DNA of 64,000 nt from Paraburkholderia sp. BL10I2N1 (GTDB lineage: Bacteria; Pseudomonadota; Gammaproteobacteria; Burkholderiales; Burkholderiaceae): contig NZ_SNWA01000001.1 of the NCBI RefSeq assembly GCF_004361815.1, forward strand, positions 4,340,001 to 4,404,000, written 5' to 3'. Both the position numbers and the translations under genes were made by a program. Position 1 is the stretch's first letter. Each line of letters begins with the position of its first letter. Of the stretch, positions 18,611-27,898 are shown piece after piece. Below the pieces are notes generated by a model. That model made no database searches and was not told the origin of the DNA. It was given only the letters and a program-made list of their open reading frames with translations.

Positions 18611-19993
18611 TCAGATCGCCCAGCCGCCGAGATAGAACACCGCGAGCACGAGTGCGATCGCCACGGTGCCGACGTTGAGCTTGCGAAACTCGCCGCTTAC
18701 TACCCGGCCGATCACGAGTGTGCAGAAGCCGAGCATGATGCCCGTCACGATATTCGCGGTCAGCACGATGAATACGGCGCAGACGAGACCCGACATCGAG
18801 TCGATCATGTCGTTCATGTCGAGCTTGCTGACGCTGCTCAGCATCAGCAGACCCACATACATCAGCGCGGGCGCCGTCGCGTACGAAGGAACGAGGCCAG
18901 CCAGCGGCGAGAAGAACATCACGACGAGGAACAGCAGACCGACCACGGCCGCAGCAAGCCCCGTCTTCGCACCAGCGGCCACTCCGACGGTCGATTCGAT
19001 ATAAGCCGCAGCCGGCGCGCCACCGAAGAAGCCCGAAAAGATCGAGCTGAGCGAATCGGCTGTCAGCGCGCGGCCGCCGTTGATGATGCGGCCGTTTTCA
19101 TCGAGTTGCCCCGCCTGCCCTGCGACAGCACGAATCGTCCCCGTGGCATCGAACACCGCCGTCATCACCAGCGCCAGCACGCTAGGCAGCACCGCGAGCG
19201 ACAACGCGCCCTTGATGTCCATCGAACCGATCAGCGAAGCGTGACCCGGCGCGGACAGCGACGGCAACGCAAACACCCCGTGGAACGCCACAGCCGGATC
19301 GAGAACCATCGCCAGCGCCGAGATCGCCACGATCACGAGCAGGATCGAACCCGGCACGCGACGGCGCACCAGGCCGAAGATGGCCGCGAGACCCGCCACC
19401 GACATGATCACTGGCAGCGAGGTGATGTGACCCAGTTGCACTGGCAGCCCCGGGCCCGGATTCTTGACGACAAGACCCACGTCGTTCGCCGCGATCAGCA
19501 GCAGAAAGAGGCCGATCCCGATGCCTGTGCCGTGCGCAATGCCCGACGGCAGATTGCGCAGGATCCACGAACGCACGCCCGTCACCGAGATGCCAGTGAA
19601 CACGAGGCCCATCAGGAAGACCGCGCCAAGCGCGACTGTCGGATGCAGCCCTTTGCCGAGCACGAGCCCGAATGCGGTGAACGCGGTCAGCGAGATCGCG
19701 CAGCCGATCGCGATCGGCAGCCGGGCCCAGATACCCATCAGCATCGAACCGAAAGCGGTGGTCAGGCACACGGCGACGAACACCGCGCTCGTATCGAAGC
19801 CCGCCTTGCCGAACATGCCGGGAACGACGAAGACCGAATAGACCATCGCCAGAAACGTGGTGACGCCCGCGACGATTTCCTGACGCTGCGTGCTGCCGCG
19901 TGCCGAGATTTCGAAATAGCGGTCGAGAATGCCTTTTCCATCGAAAGTCTGGGTGCCGACATCGCCAATCGGCTGGGCCTGGGGTTCCATCAT
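18611..19993 (-). CDS. NCS2-family purine permease (AzgA/GhxP-like)
   Basis: A 460-residue inner-membrane protein with about 12-14 hydrophobic segments. The AzgA-type features are present: [16 protein letters not shown] near the N-terminus, the [34 protein letters not shown] substrate-site region ([18 protein letters not shown]) and FDATGT. Likely substrates are adenine, guanine or hypoxanthine by proton symport. The start at 19993 is chosen because AAGGAGG lies eight bases upstream; the 42-codon extension to 20119 has no membrane-protein character. Confidence 0.9.
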   Translation of the reverse strand: MMEPQAQPIGDVGTQTFDGKGILDRYFEISARGSTQRQEIVAGVTTFLAMVYSVFVVPGMFGKAGFDTSAVFVAVCLTTAFGSMLMGIWARLPIAIGCAISLTAFTAFGLVLGKGLHPTVALGAVFLMGLVFTGISVTGVRSWILRNLPSGIAHGTGIGIGLFLLLIAANDVGLVVKNPGPGLPVQLGHITSLPVIMSVAGLAAIFGLVRRRVPGSILLVIVAISALAMVLDPAVAFHGVFALPSLSAPGHASLIGSMDIKGALSLAVLPSVLALVMTAVFDATGTIRAVAGQAGQLDENGRIINGGRALTADSLSSIFSGFFGGAPAAAYIESTVGVAAGAKTGLAAAVVGLLFLVVMFFSPLAGLVPSYATAPALMYVGLLMLSSVSKLDMNDMIDSMSGLVCAVFIVLTANIVTGIMLGFCTLVIGRVVSGEFRKLNVGTVAIALVLAVFYLGGWAI

Positions 19994-20182
19994 GATGAGT
20001 GCCTCCTTTATCAGCATGCTGAAACGGTCGGAAAGCCGGCCGTCATCAGGGTTCGTCTCGTTACGTTTATTGATTGATTTCGCTTCCTGCTGTGCCGAAA
20101 TGTAGGTGAACACAAACATATCTCCTATCGCATGGATGGCATGCCGGACATGTCGCGACGCTTATATCCTTAAGGACGCGGT

Positions 20183-20207
20183 AACGCGCGGACCCAGCCC
20201 GCGCGTT
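20183..20207. repeat. GC-rich inverted repeat in the NCS2/lipoprotein spacer
   Basis: Arms AACGCGCGG and CCGCGCGTT around a seven-base loop. It lies in the 414-base spacer (19994-20407) between two divergent genes; no T tract follows it, so it is more likely a protein site or leader structure than a terminator. Nothing else in the spacer can be supported as a gene. Confidence 0.4.
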
Positions 20208-20407
20208 TACACCTACGGCCTTCACCCCTGAAAAACCGGCGGGAACGACGCTCGAAACCGGCCTCGAATCCCGCGCGATGGGCCGCCAATCGGGCGCGCC
20301 GGTCGTCGCGGGTTAAACTCTCGCGCGTACGCACTGTCAACCGAATCGCTGCGGGCAAGGCAACACGACTGGTCGCGCCCCCGCAATGGCACATGGAGTT
20401 CTTCTTG

Positions 20408-21448
20408 ATGAGTGGCGGTTTCCCACGTCCAGCCTTCCGTCTGCCGTTCCTTCTCGCCCTCATGGCGCTCGTCCTGTCAGGCTGCAGCCTGTTCAATCCC
20501 ACGCAGGAGCCCGCGCCGGTCCGCGAAGCGGAGGCGATCCCGGTCGAGCAGGAACCCATCGAGCCAGTCGCGACCGAGCCGCCGGAGCAGCCCGAGACGC
20601 CGGAACACCAGGCGCAGAAGAAACCCAAAAAGCCGGTTGTCAAACCCCACAAGGTCGAGGAGCCGCCACCGCCCCCGCCGCCGCCTCCACCACCTCCGCC
20701 GCCTGCGCCGATCATCACGACGCGGATAATCGACCGCAATGCGGCCCACGGGCTGCTCGACAGCGAAGTGCAGCGGCCGGACGGCAAGGTCGTCGGGCGC
20801 GCGGTCGACATCATTACCGACGCGAGCGGCACGCCGCGCGAAATGGTGGTCAATCTGCAGGGCTTTCTCGGGATTGGCGACCGTAAAGCCAATTTCCCGT
20901 GGACCGCTTTCCACTTCACGCCCAGCGTGAAAACCGCGCCGATCACGCTCAACGTGCCGCCCGGCAAGACGCCCGCGGCAGTGGGTCCGAAACTGGCCGG
21001 ACCATTTGCGGGCACGACGACGCCGCCTGTCGACCCCGGGCAGGTGCCTTTGCTGGATGCGACGGTCGAACGTTCGAACGGCGAGAAAGTCGGCCGTATC
21101 GTCGACGTGCTGATCGACGGTAATGCACAGCCGCAGGCGGTCGTGCTCGACGTGAGCGGCATCATCAATCTGGATCGCCGCACGATTGCCGCGAACTGGT
21201 CCGCGATGCGCTTCGGCGTGAGGAACAAAGCGCTCACGCCGTTGATCGATCTCAACGAAGCGCAGATCAAGGCGTCGCCACCCTACGCCGCCGACCAGCC
21301 GATCCGTGCCGTCTCGCCGGTCGCGCCTGCCGCACCTGCCGCACCTGCGGCATCTGCGGCACCTGCGGCCCCCGCTGCTCCCGCGCCTGCGCCCGCCGCA
21401 GCCGCTTCGCCATCCACGGCTACGGCCTCTTCTGCGCGGCCCAAGTGA
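20408..21448 (+). CDS. PRC-barrel lipoprotein with proline-rich linker
   Basis: A 346-residue lipoprotein. Signal peptide with lipobox LVLSGC near residue 25; an acidic/proline stretch, KPKKP, then 14 consecutive prolines; two PRC-barrel-like domains (DSEVQRPDGKVVGRAVDIITDASG and ATVERSNGEKVGRIVDVLIDG, each followed by a beta-rich half); and an Ala/Pro-rich tail of about 45 residues. The start at 20408 has GGAG nine bases upstream. PRC barrels usually bind proteins or RNA, but the role of exported ones is not well known. The stop overlaps the start of the MFS gene, so both are co-translated. Confidence 0.85.
   Translation: MSGGFPRPAFRLPFLLALMALVLSGCSLFNPTQEPAPVREAEAIPVEQEPIEPVATEPPEQPETPEHQAQKKPKKPVVKPHKVEEPPPPPPPPPPPPPPAPIITTRIIDRNAAHGLLDSEVQRPDGKVVGRAVDIITDASGTPREMVVNLQGFLGIGDRKANFPWTAFHFTPSVKTAPITLNVPPGKTPAAVGPKLAGPFAGTTTPPVDPGQVPLLDATVERSNGEKVGRIVDVLIDGNAQPQAVVLDVSGIINLDRRTIAANWSAMRFGVRNKALTPLIDLNEAQIKASPPYAADQPIRAVSPVAPAAPAAPAASAAPAAPAAPAPAPAAAASPSTATASSARPK
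20663..20704 (+). repeat. 14-codon polyproline run
   Basis: Fourteen consecutive proline codons using all four synonyms in mixed order, so the run is conserved at the protein level and not a DNA slippage product. Confidence 0.9.
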
Positions 21449-22707
21449 TGACGAACCGAGATCTCATCCATGCGCGCAGCCTGCGCGCGCTCGACTGGCT
21501 GAACTTCTTCGTCGCCAATGTGCAGACGGGCTTCGGGCCATTCATCGCGTCGTACCTCGCGTCGCACAAATGGACGCAGGGGGAAATCGGCCTCGCGCTC
21601 TCCGTCGGCACGATCAGCGCGATGGTGAGCCAGGTGCCGGGGGGCGCCGCCGTCGACGCGTTACGCAACAAGAAGGCCGCTGCGGCATGGGCGATCATCG
21701 CCATCATCGTGAGCGCGTTGCTGCTCGCCGCCAGCCCAACCGTGCTGCCTGTGATGATCGCCGAGGTCTTCCACGGCTTCGCGAGCTGCATGCTGGTGCC
21801 GGCGATGGCGGCAATCTCGATCACGCTCGTCGGACGCCACGATCTTGGCGACCGGCTTGGCCGCAATGCGCGCTGGGCGTCGATAGGCAGCGCGGTCGCG
21901 GCCGGCCTGATGGGTCTTTTCGGCGAATACTTTTCGCCGCGCGCCGTGTTCTGGCTGACGGGTGCGCTTGCGCTGCCCGCCCTTATCGCGCTCAGCATGA
22001 TTCATATGAATCCGGCGCCGATACCTGTCGCAGTGAAACACAAGAGGAAGACCGACCCAGGCGAGCGCGAGACGCTGCTCGAACTGCTGCGCGACAAGCG
22101 GATGCTGATCTTCGCGGCATGCGTGGTGCTGTTCCATCTGTCGAACGCGGCGATGCTCAATCTCGCCGCTGGCGAAGTGACCGCGGGCATGGGCGACAAC
22201 GTCCAGCTCGTGATCGCCGCGTGCATCATCGTGCCGCAGGCGATCGTCGCGATGATGTCGCCGTGGGTGGGACGCTCAGCCGAACGCTGGGGCCGGCGGC
22301 CGATCCTGCTGCTCGGCTTCTCCGCGCTGCCCGTGCGTGCGCTGCTGTTCTCGGGGGTGAGCAGCCCTTACCTGCTGGTGCCGGTGCAGATGCTCGATGG
22401 CTTGAGCGCCGCGGTGTTCGGCGTGATGTTGCCGCTGATCGCGGCCGACGTGGCCGGCGGCAAGGGACGCTACAACCTGTGCATCGGACTCTTCGGACTG
22501 GCGGCCGGGATCGGCGCGACCTTGAGCACGGCAACCGCCGGGTTCATCGCCGACCGCTTCGGCAACGCGACCAGCTTCTTCGGCCTCGCCGGTGCCGGCG
22601 CGCTGGCCGTGCTGCTGGTGTGGGCCGCGATGCCGGAAACGCGCGACAGCGATACCGCCAGCGACACGGCGGCCGTGCCGGAGGCGCCGGGCAACAGGAG
22701 CAGTTAG
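21448..22707 (+). CDS. MFS transporter
   Basis: A 419-residue inner-membrane protein with 12 predicted helices in two halves. Loop motifs are visible: SQVPGGAAVDALRNKK after helix 2 and GRSAERWGRRPILLLGF after helix 8. The central charged loop is KHKRKTDPGERE. The substrate cannot be told. The ATG at 21448 overlaps the stop of the PRC-barrel lipoprotein gene by one base (TGATG). Confidence 0.9.
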   Translation: MTNRDLIHARSLRALDWLNFFVANVQTGFGPFIASYLASHKWTQGEIGLALSVGTISAMVSQVPGGAAVDALRNKKAAAAWAIIAIIVSALLLAASPTVLPVMIAEVFHGFASCMLVPAMAAISITLVGRHDLGDRLGRNARWASIGSAVAAGLMGLFGEYFSPRAVFWLTGALALPALIALSMIHMNPAPIPVAVKHKRKTDPGERETLLELLRDKRMLIFAACVVLFHLSNAAMLNLAAGEVTAGMGDNVQLVIAACIIVPQAIVAMMSPWVGRSAERWGRRPILLLGFSALPVRALLFSGVSSPYLLVPVQMLDGLSAAVFGVMLPLIAADVAGGKGRYNLCIGLFGLAAGIGATLSTATAGFIADRFGNATSFFGLAGAGALAVLLVWAAMPETRDSDTASDTAAVPEAPGNRSS

Positions 22708-22801
22708 CGATCCATGATCGATGCCCGATGCTCGATGAAGAAGCGCGGTTGCTGCATGTGGACCGCTGCGGCTCTTTCCTGCGATCGGGTTGCTGCCTGC
22801 G

Positions 22802-23695
22802 TCAATCGAGAAATTCGGTGGCCCGCTTGCGCAGTACGGCGCTGAACTCGTCGAGCCAGCCGATCGACAGGCGCCAGCTCTGCCAGTAGAGATCGATGTC
22901 GAGGTGCCTGCCCGGCGTCATTTCGACCAGTTCGCCGCGGGCGAGGTGCGGCGCGACCATGCGTTCGGGACACATGCCCCAGCCCATTCCCGTCACGCAT
23001 GCACGCAGAAAACCCGCCACGTGTGGAATCCAGTGCAGTGGCGGATCGATTTCCGCACGCGTGATGCGGCGCATGTAGCGCTTCTGAAGCTGGTCTTTCG
23101 GATTGAAGTCGACGCACGGTGCGCTGCGCAGCGTGGCGCGCGTGACGCCGTCCGCGAAATGCCGTTCGAGGTATTGCGGCGCGCAGACGGCGAGATAGCG
23201 CATCCGTCCGAGCCGCGTGGAGCGGCAACCTTGCACCGGCTCGGCCTGCGTTGTGACCGCGCCCTGCACGCTGCCGTCGCGAATGCGCTGCGCGGTGTGG
23301 TCCTGATCGTCGATGACGAGGTCGAGCAGCATCTCGCGCTCGACGCAAAAGCCCGCGACGGCGTCGATAAACCAGGTGCCGACGCTATCGTCATTCACTG
23401 CGACGCGCAGCGTCGGCCACGATTCGACGAGCGCGCCGGGAAGCGTTGGCAGGCGGCCGCCCAGTTCGGCCTCGAGAAGCTGGACGCGTTCCGTATGCCG
23501 GCACAGCAGCGCGCCGGATGTCGTCGCGACACACGGCTGGCCACGTTTGACAAGCACGCTGCCGACCCGCTCCTCCAGAAGCTTGACGCGCTGCGACACG
23601 GCGGACGGCGTCACGTTCAGCTCGTTCGCCGCGCGTTCGAAGGAACCGTGACGAACCACCGCGGCGAGCGCATCGAGCAGGGCATAGTCGAGCAT
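22802..23695 (-). CDS. argP: ArgP/LysG-type LysR regulator
   Basis: A 297-residue LysR protein of the ArgP (IciA)/LysG subgroup: opening MLDYALLDALAAVVRHGSFERAA and SAVSQRVKLLEERVG match it, as does the FDxxFLDF-like region. It is divergent from a LysE/ArgO-type exporter gene, the standard pairing in which the regulator senses lysine/arginine and turns on export. The 97-base spacer is AT-rich, as ArgP sites often are. Confidence 0.9.
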   Translation of the reverse strand: MLDYALLDALAAVVRHGSFERAANELNVTPSAVSQRVKLLEERVGSVLVKRGQPCVATTSGALLCRHTERVQLLEAELGGRLPTLPGALVESWPTLRVAVNDDSVGTWFIDAVAGFCVEREMLLDLVIDDQDHTAQRIRDGSVQGAVTTQAEPVQGCRSTRLGRMRYLAVCAPQYLERHFADGVTRATLRSAPCVDFNPKDQLQKRYMRRITRAEIDPPLHWIPHVAGFLRACVTGMGWGMCPERMVAPHLARGELVEMTPGRHLDIDLYWQSWRLSIGWLDEFSAVLRKRATEFLD

Positions 23696-23792
23696 TAGCG
23701 CTCCTTAATCGACATTAACTAAATTAGCTTCTCTTACCAGCGACAAAAACGCAGACTAGCGTCGTTCGTCTCAATCGTCTATCGGATCGTAT

Positions 23793-24443
23793 ATGGACTG
23801 GCTCGCTTTTTCACATGGTGCGGCGTTGTGCGCTTCGCTGATCGTCACGATTGGCGCACAGAATGCTTTCGTGCTCAGGCAGGGGATCATGCGCTCGCAT
23901 GTCGGCAAGATCGTTTTACTTTGCACCGTGTCGGATTTCATTCTGATCGGCGCGGGTGTGGGAGGTGCTTCAGCGCTTGTCGAACGGTATCCGGTTTTTG
24001 TGCATGCCATGCTTTATGTGGGGATTGCGTATCTTGCCTGGTTTGGGATGGGGGCGCTGAAGCGCGCGTTCAAGCCGGGCCATGCGGTAATCGAGGTTCA
24101 GGGGCCGGGTTCGGCAGCTTCTGCTTCTGCTTCTGCTTCTGCGTCTGCGGACAGCCAGCGGGCGTTGTCTGTCGTTCTCATGACGCTTGCGCTCACCTGG
24201 CTTAATCCCCATGTTTATCTGGACACTTTCCTGCTGATCGGCACCGCTGGGGCGCGTGAACTGCCCTCCGGGCGTGTTGCGTTTGCCTTCGGTGCCATGG
24301 CCGTCAGCGCCGTCTGGTTTGTTCTGCTCGGATATGGCGCCCGTGTGCTCGCGCCCCTCTTTCGACGTGCTACCGCGTGGAGGATTCTGGATGGGGCTAT
24401 CGGAAGTATGGTCTTGTTGATTGCTGTGACGCAATTGCGGTGA
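23793..24443 (+). CDS. argO: LysE/ArgO family basic amino-acid exporter
   Basis: A 216-residue inner-membrane exporter. Family motifs: GAQNAFVLRQGIMRSHVGKI in helix 1-2, SDFILIGAGVGG, and LTWLNPHVYLDTFLLIG. An unusual Ala-Ser repeat (ASASASASASA) sits in the cytoplasmic loop between helices 3 and 4 and is encoded by a DNA hexamer repeat. Paired with the divergent argP-like regulator. Expected to export arginine and/or lysine. Confidence 0.92.
   Translation: MDWLAFSHGAALCASLIVTIGAQNAFVLRQGIMRSHVGKIVLLCTVSDFILIGAGVGGASALVERYPVFVHAMLYVGIAYLAWFGMGALKRAFKPGHAVIEVQGPGSAASASASASASADSQRALSVVLMTLALTWLNPHVYLDTFLLIGTAGARELPSGRVAFAFGAMAVSAVWFVLLGYGARVLAPLFRRATAWRILDGAIGSMVLLIAVTQLR
24117..24149 (+). repeat. 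GCTTCT hexanucleotide microsatellite in the exporter gene
   Basis: Four perfect copies of GCTTCT followed by one GCGTCT copy and a final GCG. Being a multiple of three, copy-number changes would only lengthen or shorten an Ala-Ser linker. Confidence 0.85.
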
Positions 24444-24475
24444 GATGCGGACGTCCTCCAGATGGACCGCCTGTT

Positions 24476-25402
24476 TCAATTCGAGCCGCGAACCGGGCCC
24501 ACACCGACAGTCTGAAGCGCGCCGTCCGTCACGTACGGCACGATACCCGTTGCACTGATCGCGGCGACGGCGTGCTGCGCGCATTCGACATCGCCGGGCG
24601 GGCAGTAGTCGATCGAGACGACGTGCAGACGATAGCGCTCGCGAATCGTCGCTGCCTGCGCAAGCAGCCAGTCGCGGTCGGCCTGAGGCACTTCGGCGTA
24701 GCGTTGTTGCGCCTGATCCCAGCCGCGATACAGCGACTCGAACGCGACCGCATACACGAGCGTGTGCACCTGCGGCAGAATCTCAAAGCCACGATTGAAA
24801 ATCAGCCTCGCTTGCGGATAGCGCGCCCTGATCGCGCGAATGACGGCGACGAGCCCCGCCTGTTGCCGCGCGCGCGCTTCATCCGTCGTGGCGACCAGCT
24901 GATACGAATCGAGCGTATCGAGAAAGAAGCCGCGATAGCCCCGCTTCCAGAGCGGCGCAATCACGTGCTCGATATAGAACGCAGGCCAGCCGGCGGCGTC
25001 CTGATCGATCACCGTCGAAGCCCACGCCGCATTGCGTCCCGTGAGCCAGGCTTTCGGAATCGCGGCGTAGTACGGGCGCTGCGGCGCCACCTCGCCGACG
25101 CTCACGTAGGCAAACCAGGCCGTGTGCGTGCTCTTGTGCGCAAGCGGATCGAAGCCGCTATCCGGTTCAATCACCACCACATCGAACGCGCTCAATGGCG
25201 CGACCGGCGGATTGGCGCCATAAAAAAATGCGATGGACGGCTCGCCGCCCGCCGGTTGCGCATGCGCCACCGAAGACAGGACGCCAACCACGACCACGCG
25301 CGCGACGCGCAAGAGGCACAACAAGCAGCCAAGCGCGGCATGCGCCAGATTTCGGTCACTGTTCTTTGACTTCAAGAGATCCATTCCTGTCGATGCAATC
25401 AC
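24476..25402 (-). CDS. Stand-alone PelA-hydrolase-like glycosidase (TM1410/GH114-GH166 clan)
   Basis: A 308-residue exported protein (hydrophobic signal region ~24-48, cleavage near AHAQ). It is clearly homologous to the N-terminal domain of the PelA encoded in the same operon, but keeps the whole fold: AFFYGANPP (residues 58-66), AYVSVGEV (98-105), GFFLDTLDSYQ with Asp162/Asp165, and the putative catalytic Glu222 in AFESLYRGWD. The likely activity is endo-hydrolysis of a galactosamine-rich polysaccharide such as Pel. It starts nine bases after the preceding gene and is the last gene of the pel operon. No other use of it is evident from context. Confidence 0.8.
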   Translation of the reverse strand: MIASTGMDLLKSKNSDRNLAHAALGCLLCLLRVARVVVVGVLSSVAHAQPAGGEPSIAFFYGANPPVAPLSAFDVVVIEPDSGFDPLAHKSTHTAWFAYVSVGEVAPQRPYYAAIPKAWLTGRNAAWASTVIDQDAAGWPAFYIEHVIAPLWKRGYRGFFLDTLDSYQLVATTDEARARQQAGLVAVIRAIRARYPQARLIFNRGFEILPQVHTLVYAVAFESLYRGWDQAQQRYAEVPQADRDWLLAQAATIRERYRLHVVSIDYCPPGDVECAQHAVAAISATGIVPYVTDGALQTVGVGPVRGSN

Positions 25403-25411
25403 CTGGCCGCC

Positions 25412-26512
25412 TCAACCGCTACCCTTGAACCATGGCCACCAGCAGATCGAGTCCAGATCGATCGTTTCAACGGATGGACTGAATCCTGCGCGCGTGCTGG
25501 CGTTCCAGGCGCTCTGTGCTGCGGCATTGGCGGAACAGGACGTAGCATAGTCCAGTGTGCCGACAAAAAAATCGCGTCGTCCAGCGATGCGCGCAGCGTC
25601 CGACCAGGCGCGCAGTTGAGCGACGAGCGAACGGCTCGTCGACGACAAAAAGACCTCTTCCGCGAACACGCCATCCACCAGCAGCGGGAACGGCACCCTG
25701 CCACTCGTTGCGCCGAGCGCAGACACAGGTGCATTGTTGAGCACGATCGAAAGCTTCGGATAGCGGCTGCGCAAGGTTGCCACGAGATCGAGACCGCCCT
25801 GCCTGCATGCGGCATCGCACATCCCCTCCGGCGCGTCGCTGTCGTGATCGATGATTTCGACATTGTCGAGCATCAAGCCGTCGACGCCCGCAGCGACGAG
25901 ACGAGGCGCGACGTAGTCGGCGATCAGATGTTGAAACTGGGCGTTGCCGACGTTCATCCAGTATTCCGGATACCCCTGGTAGCGGCCGAGCTGCGCGGCC
26001 TGGTTCGCGCGACACGATACGAAGCCGGCAGGCACCCTGCTCCAGTACGATCGCGACTGTTCGCACGCGCCGAAATTCAGGTAGCTGAGTACCTTTGCGC
26101 CATGCGCTTTCAGTAGCGCAATCTGCGTGGCGTCGAAAGCGGGACCGTCATCGCTGTGCGGGTCGGGATCGGCGTCGATGATGATGACCTTGAACGTGCT
26201 GCCCAGTCGCTCCACGTCAATGTCCACCGAGGCGCCGTAGTAAGCCACCCACGTGGGTCTGGGCGGCAGCGCGCGAGCCTCCGACATCGCGTTGTCCGTG
26301 GCGCTGCCCGATGCGCCGGCCGGCGCATCCACCTGCAAGCCAGCGCTCTGCCCCATCTCCGCTGCACCGGCCTGCACGGCCGTGCAGTATGCCAACACGA
26401 ACCCGACCGCCACGCTGGAAGCCGCCCACCCCAACCTGCGCGTCCATTGCTGGCGGGTGCGAAGCGCTGTCAGGCAAGCGACGCGCACTTTGGGCTCAAC
26501 GATACGGCTCAC
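25412..26512 (-). CDS. Second stand-alone glycosidase of the TM1410/GH114-like superfamily
   Basis: A 366-residue protein with an N-terminal membrane or signal segment (~28-50). The core shows the superfamily pattern: WVAYYGASVDID at 88-99, VLSYLNFGACEQ at 141-152, GVDGLMLDNVEIID, ARYPKL-like IVLNNAP and VDGVFAEEVF with the acidic pair expected at the active site. Similar domains are annotated as endo-alpha-1,4-polygalactosaminidase. It lies 12 bases downstream of pelG and 9 before the next glycosidase, so it belongs to the pel operon. It is more distant from PelA than the other stand-alone protein. Confidence 0.75.
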   Translation of the reverse strand: MSRIVEPKVRVACLTALRTRQQWTRRLGWAASSVAVGFVLAYCTAVQAGAAEMGQSAGLQVDAPAGASGSATDNAMSEARALPPRPTWVAYYGASVDIDVERLGSTFKVIIIDADPDPHSDDGPAFDATQIALLKAHGAKVLSYLNFGACEQSRSYWSRVPAGFVSCRANQAAQLGRYQGYPEYWMNVGNAQFQHLIADYVAPRLVAAGVDGLMLDNVEIIDHDSDAPEGMCDAACRQGGLDLVATLRSRYPKLSIVLNNAPVSALGATSGRVPFPLLVDGVFAEEVFLSSTSRSLVAQLRAWSDAARIAGRRDFFVGTLDYATSCSANAAAQSAWNASTRAGFSPSVETIDLDSICWWPWFKGSG

Positions 26513-26524
26513 GTCGTCAACACT

Positions 26525-27898
26525 CTACTGACGCAGCATGTAAGTCTCATATTCGAGCGACGCAAATTTTCGATCGAGCACGGTAACTGCGGCTATCGCG
26601 ACCACCAGCAGCGCGAGCGCAAAGCCGTATCCATACGAATCGGGACCCAGCCAGAGGGTGACGCCGGTGAAGAGACCATTCAGCACGACAAACGCCGCTG
26701 TCAGCTTCAGGACGATACGGCGTCCGTCGAGATAGAAGAACACATTCAGCAGCCCAAGCAGCAACACCTGCAGACTCGCCGACACCACGTCCACGATCAG
26801 CAACGGCATATAGAGCGCCGAGATATGCAGCGCTTCGAGCAGCCTTTGTCCGAACGCGACGATGAGCAGCAGCGCGATGGCCTGAACCTTGATGATTTCA
26901 TAGAGGCCCGTGCGCACGCTGCCGACCATCATGTCCCGCATGTCGTTGATATGGCGCAGCGTGGCGCCATTACGCACGGCATCGAAAAAGGCGTCGTAGT
27001 ACTCGACGAAATCCGCTTCGATGCGCACCAGAAATGTCGCCATCCCGGGCATCACGCAGACATACGCGATAAACACCGGAATGTCGTAAATCACCGATGC
27101 ATGCAGCGGTCCGATCACCTTCGAACCCGTGCCCGGCGCGTACCAGAACATGAACTTGTCGAGCCACACGCCCAGGTTGAACAGCAGGCCCACGAGTGCG
27201 AGGCTCGGATACGCAAAGCGCTTCTGGAACACCTCGAAGGAGATGAAGCGGCTGCTTTGATAATCGCGGTAGATCAACCCCGACAACCCGCCGAGCAAAA
27301 CCAGATGCCCGGCGACGAAACCGCCCAGCAGCCCCACGAGGCCGTGCCCGTTCAGCAACAGCGCGAACGCGACCGTACACGCATAGCCGATCAGAAACAC
27401 GAACAGGATCTGCCGGTATTGCTTGACGCTCGACAGGAAGATCACCGCGATCCAGATGTTGCTCACTACCACGAAGCCCGCGATCATCAACAGCTGGTAG
27501 ACGAGCGGCTCGGCGCGAAACGCCACGGCCATCGCGACGAACCCGAGCAGCCCGGATGCCATGGTCGACACCAGCACGACGCCGTTGTAGTTCGACAGCA
27601 CGAGGTCGGCACGCTTTTCGAACAGGCGGTCCGAAATGAAACGCGTGAACGAAAGCTGCAGCGGTCCCGTCAGGATCAGGCTGAGCGCGATGATGTAGGT
27701 CACCGAGACCTGGAATTCGACGATCGCGAATTTCGGTATCACGGACGCGAGACTCAGCACGCCAATGATCAGAATGCCGAAGATCGACAGGATGAGCGGC
27801 CCTGAACTGATGAGGCCGGCGTACGCATAAGCCTGCGCGACGCCGATCAGCGTGTCGCGGCGCAGTATCTTGCGGAGTTCGAAACCAATCCCGGCCAT
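26525..27898 (-). CDS. pelG: Pel polysaccharide inner-membrane protein PelG
   Basis: A 457-residue membrane protein with about 12 hydrophobic segments, MATE/Wzx-like in topology. The opening AGIGFELRKILRRDT and the stretches RYISDRLFEK-like RFISDRLFEKRADL and GVWLDKFMFWYAP are PelG hallmarks. PelG forms the inner-membrane complex with PelD, PelE and PelF that moves the polymer across the membrane. The start at 27898 overlaps the pelF stop (TGATG). Confidence 0.95.
   Translation of the reverse strand: MAGIGFELRKILRRDTLIGVAQAYAYAGLISSGPLILSIFGILIIGVLSLASVIPKFAIVEFQVSVTYIIALSLILTGPLQLSFTRFISDRLFEKRADLVLSNYNGVVLVSTMASGLLGFVAMAVAFRAEPLVYQLLMIAGFVVVSNIWIAVIFLSSVKQYRQILFVFLIGYACTVAFALLLNGHGLVGLLGGFVAGHLVLLGGLSGLIYRDYQSSRFISFEVFQKRFAYPSLALVGLLFNLGVWLDKFMFWYAPGTGSKVIGPLHASVIYDIPVFIAYVCVMPGMATFLVRIEADFVEYYDAFFDAVRNGATLRHINDMRDMMVGSVRTGLYEIIKVQAIALLLIVAFGQRLLEALHISALYMPLLIVDVVSASLQVLLLGLLNVFFYLDGRRIVLKLTAAFVVLNGLFTGVTLWLGPDSYGYGFALALLVVAIAAVTVLDRKFASLEYETYMLRQ

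Noticed and set aside
20183..20207. Purine riboswitch before the NCS2 permease gene
   Set aside because: The hairpin lacks the conserved loop and core bases of the purine aptamer, and it is a simple GC stem.
20170..21270. 366-codon minus-strand frame opposite the PRC-barrel lipoprotein
   Set aside because: It has a long Gly run that is only the complement of the polyproline codons; the plus frame has signal peptide, lipobox and domain repeats.
26156..27805. 549-codon plus-strand frame opposite pelG
   Set aside because: Rich in His/Arg/Asp/Gln as expected for the antisense of a membrane-protein gene; pelG on the other strand is unmistakable.
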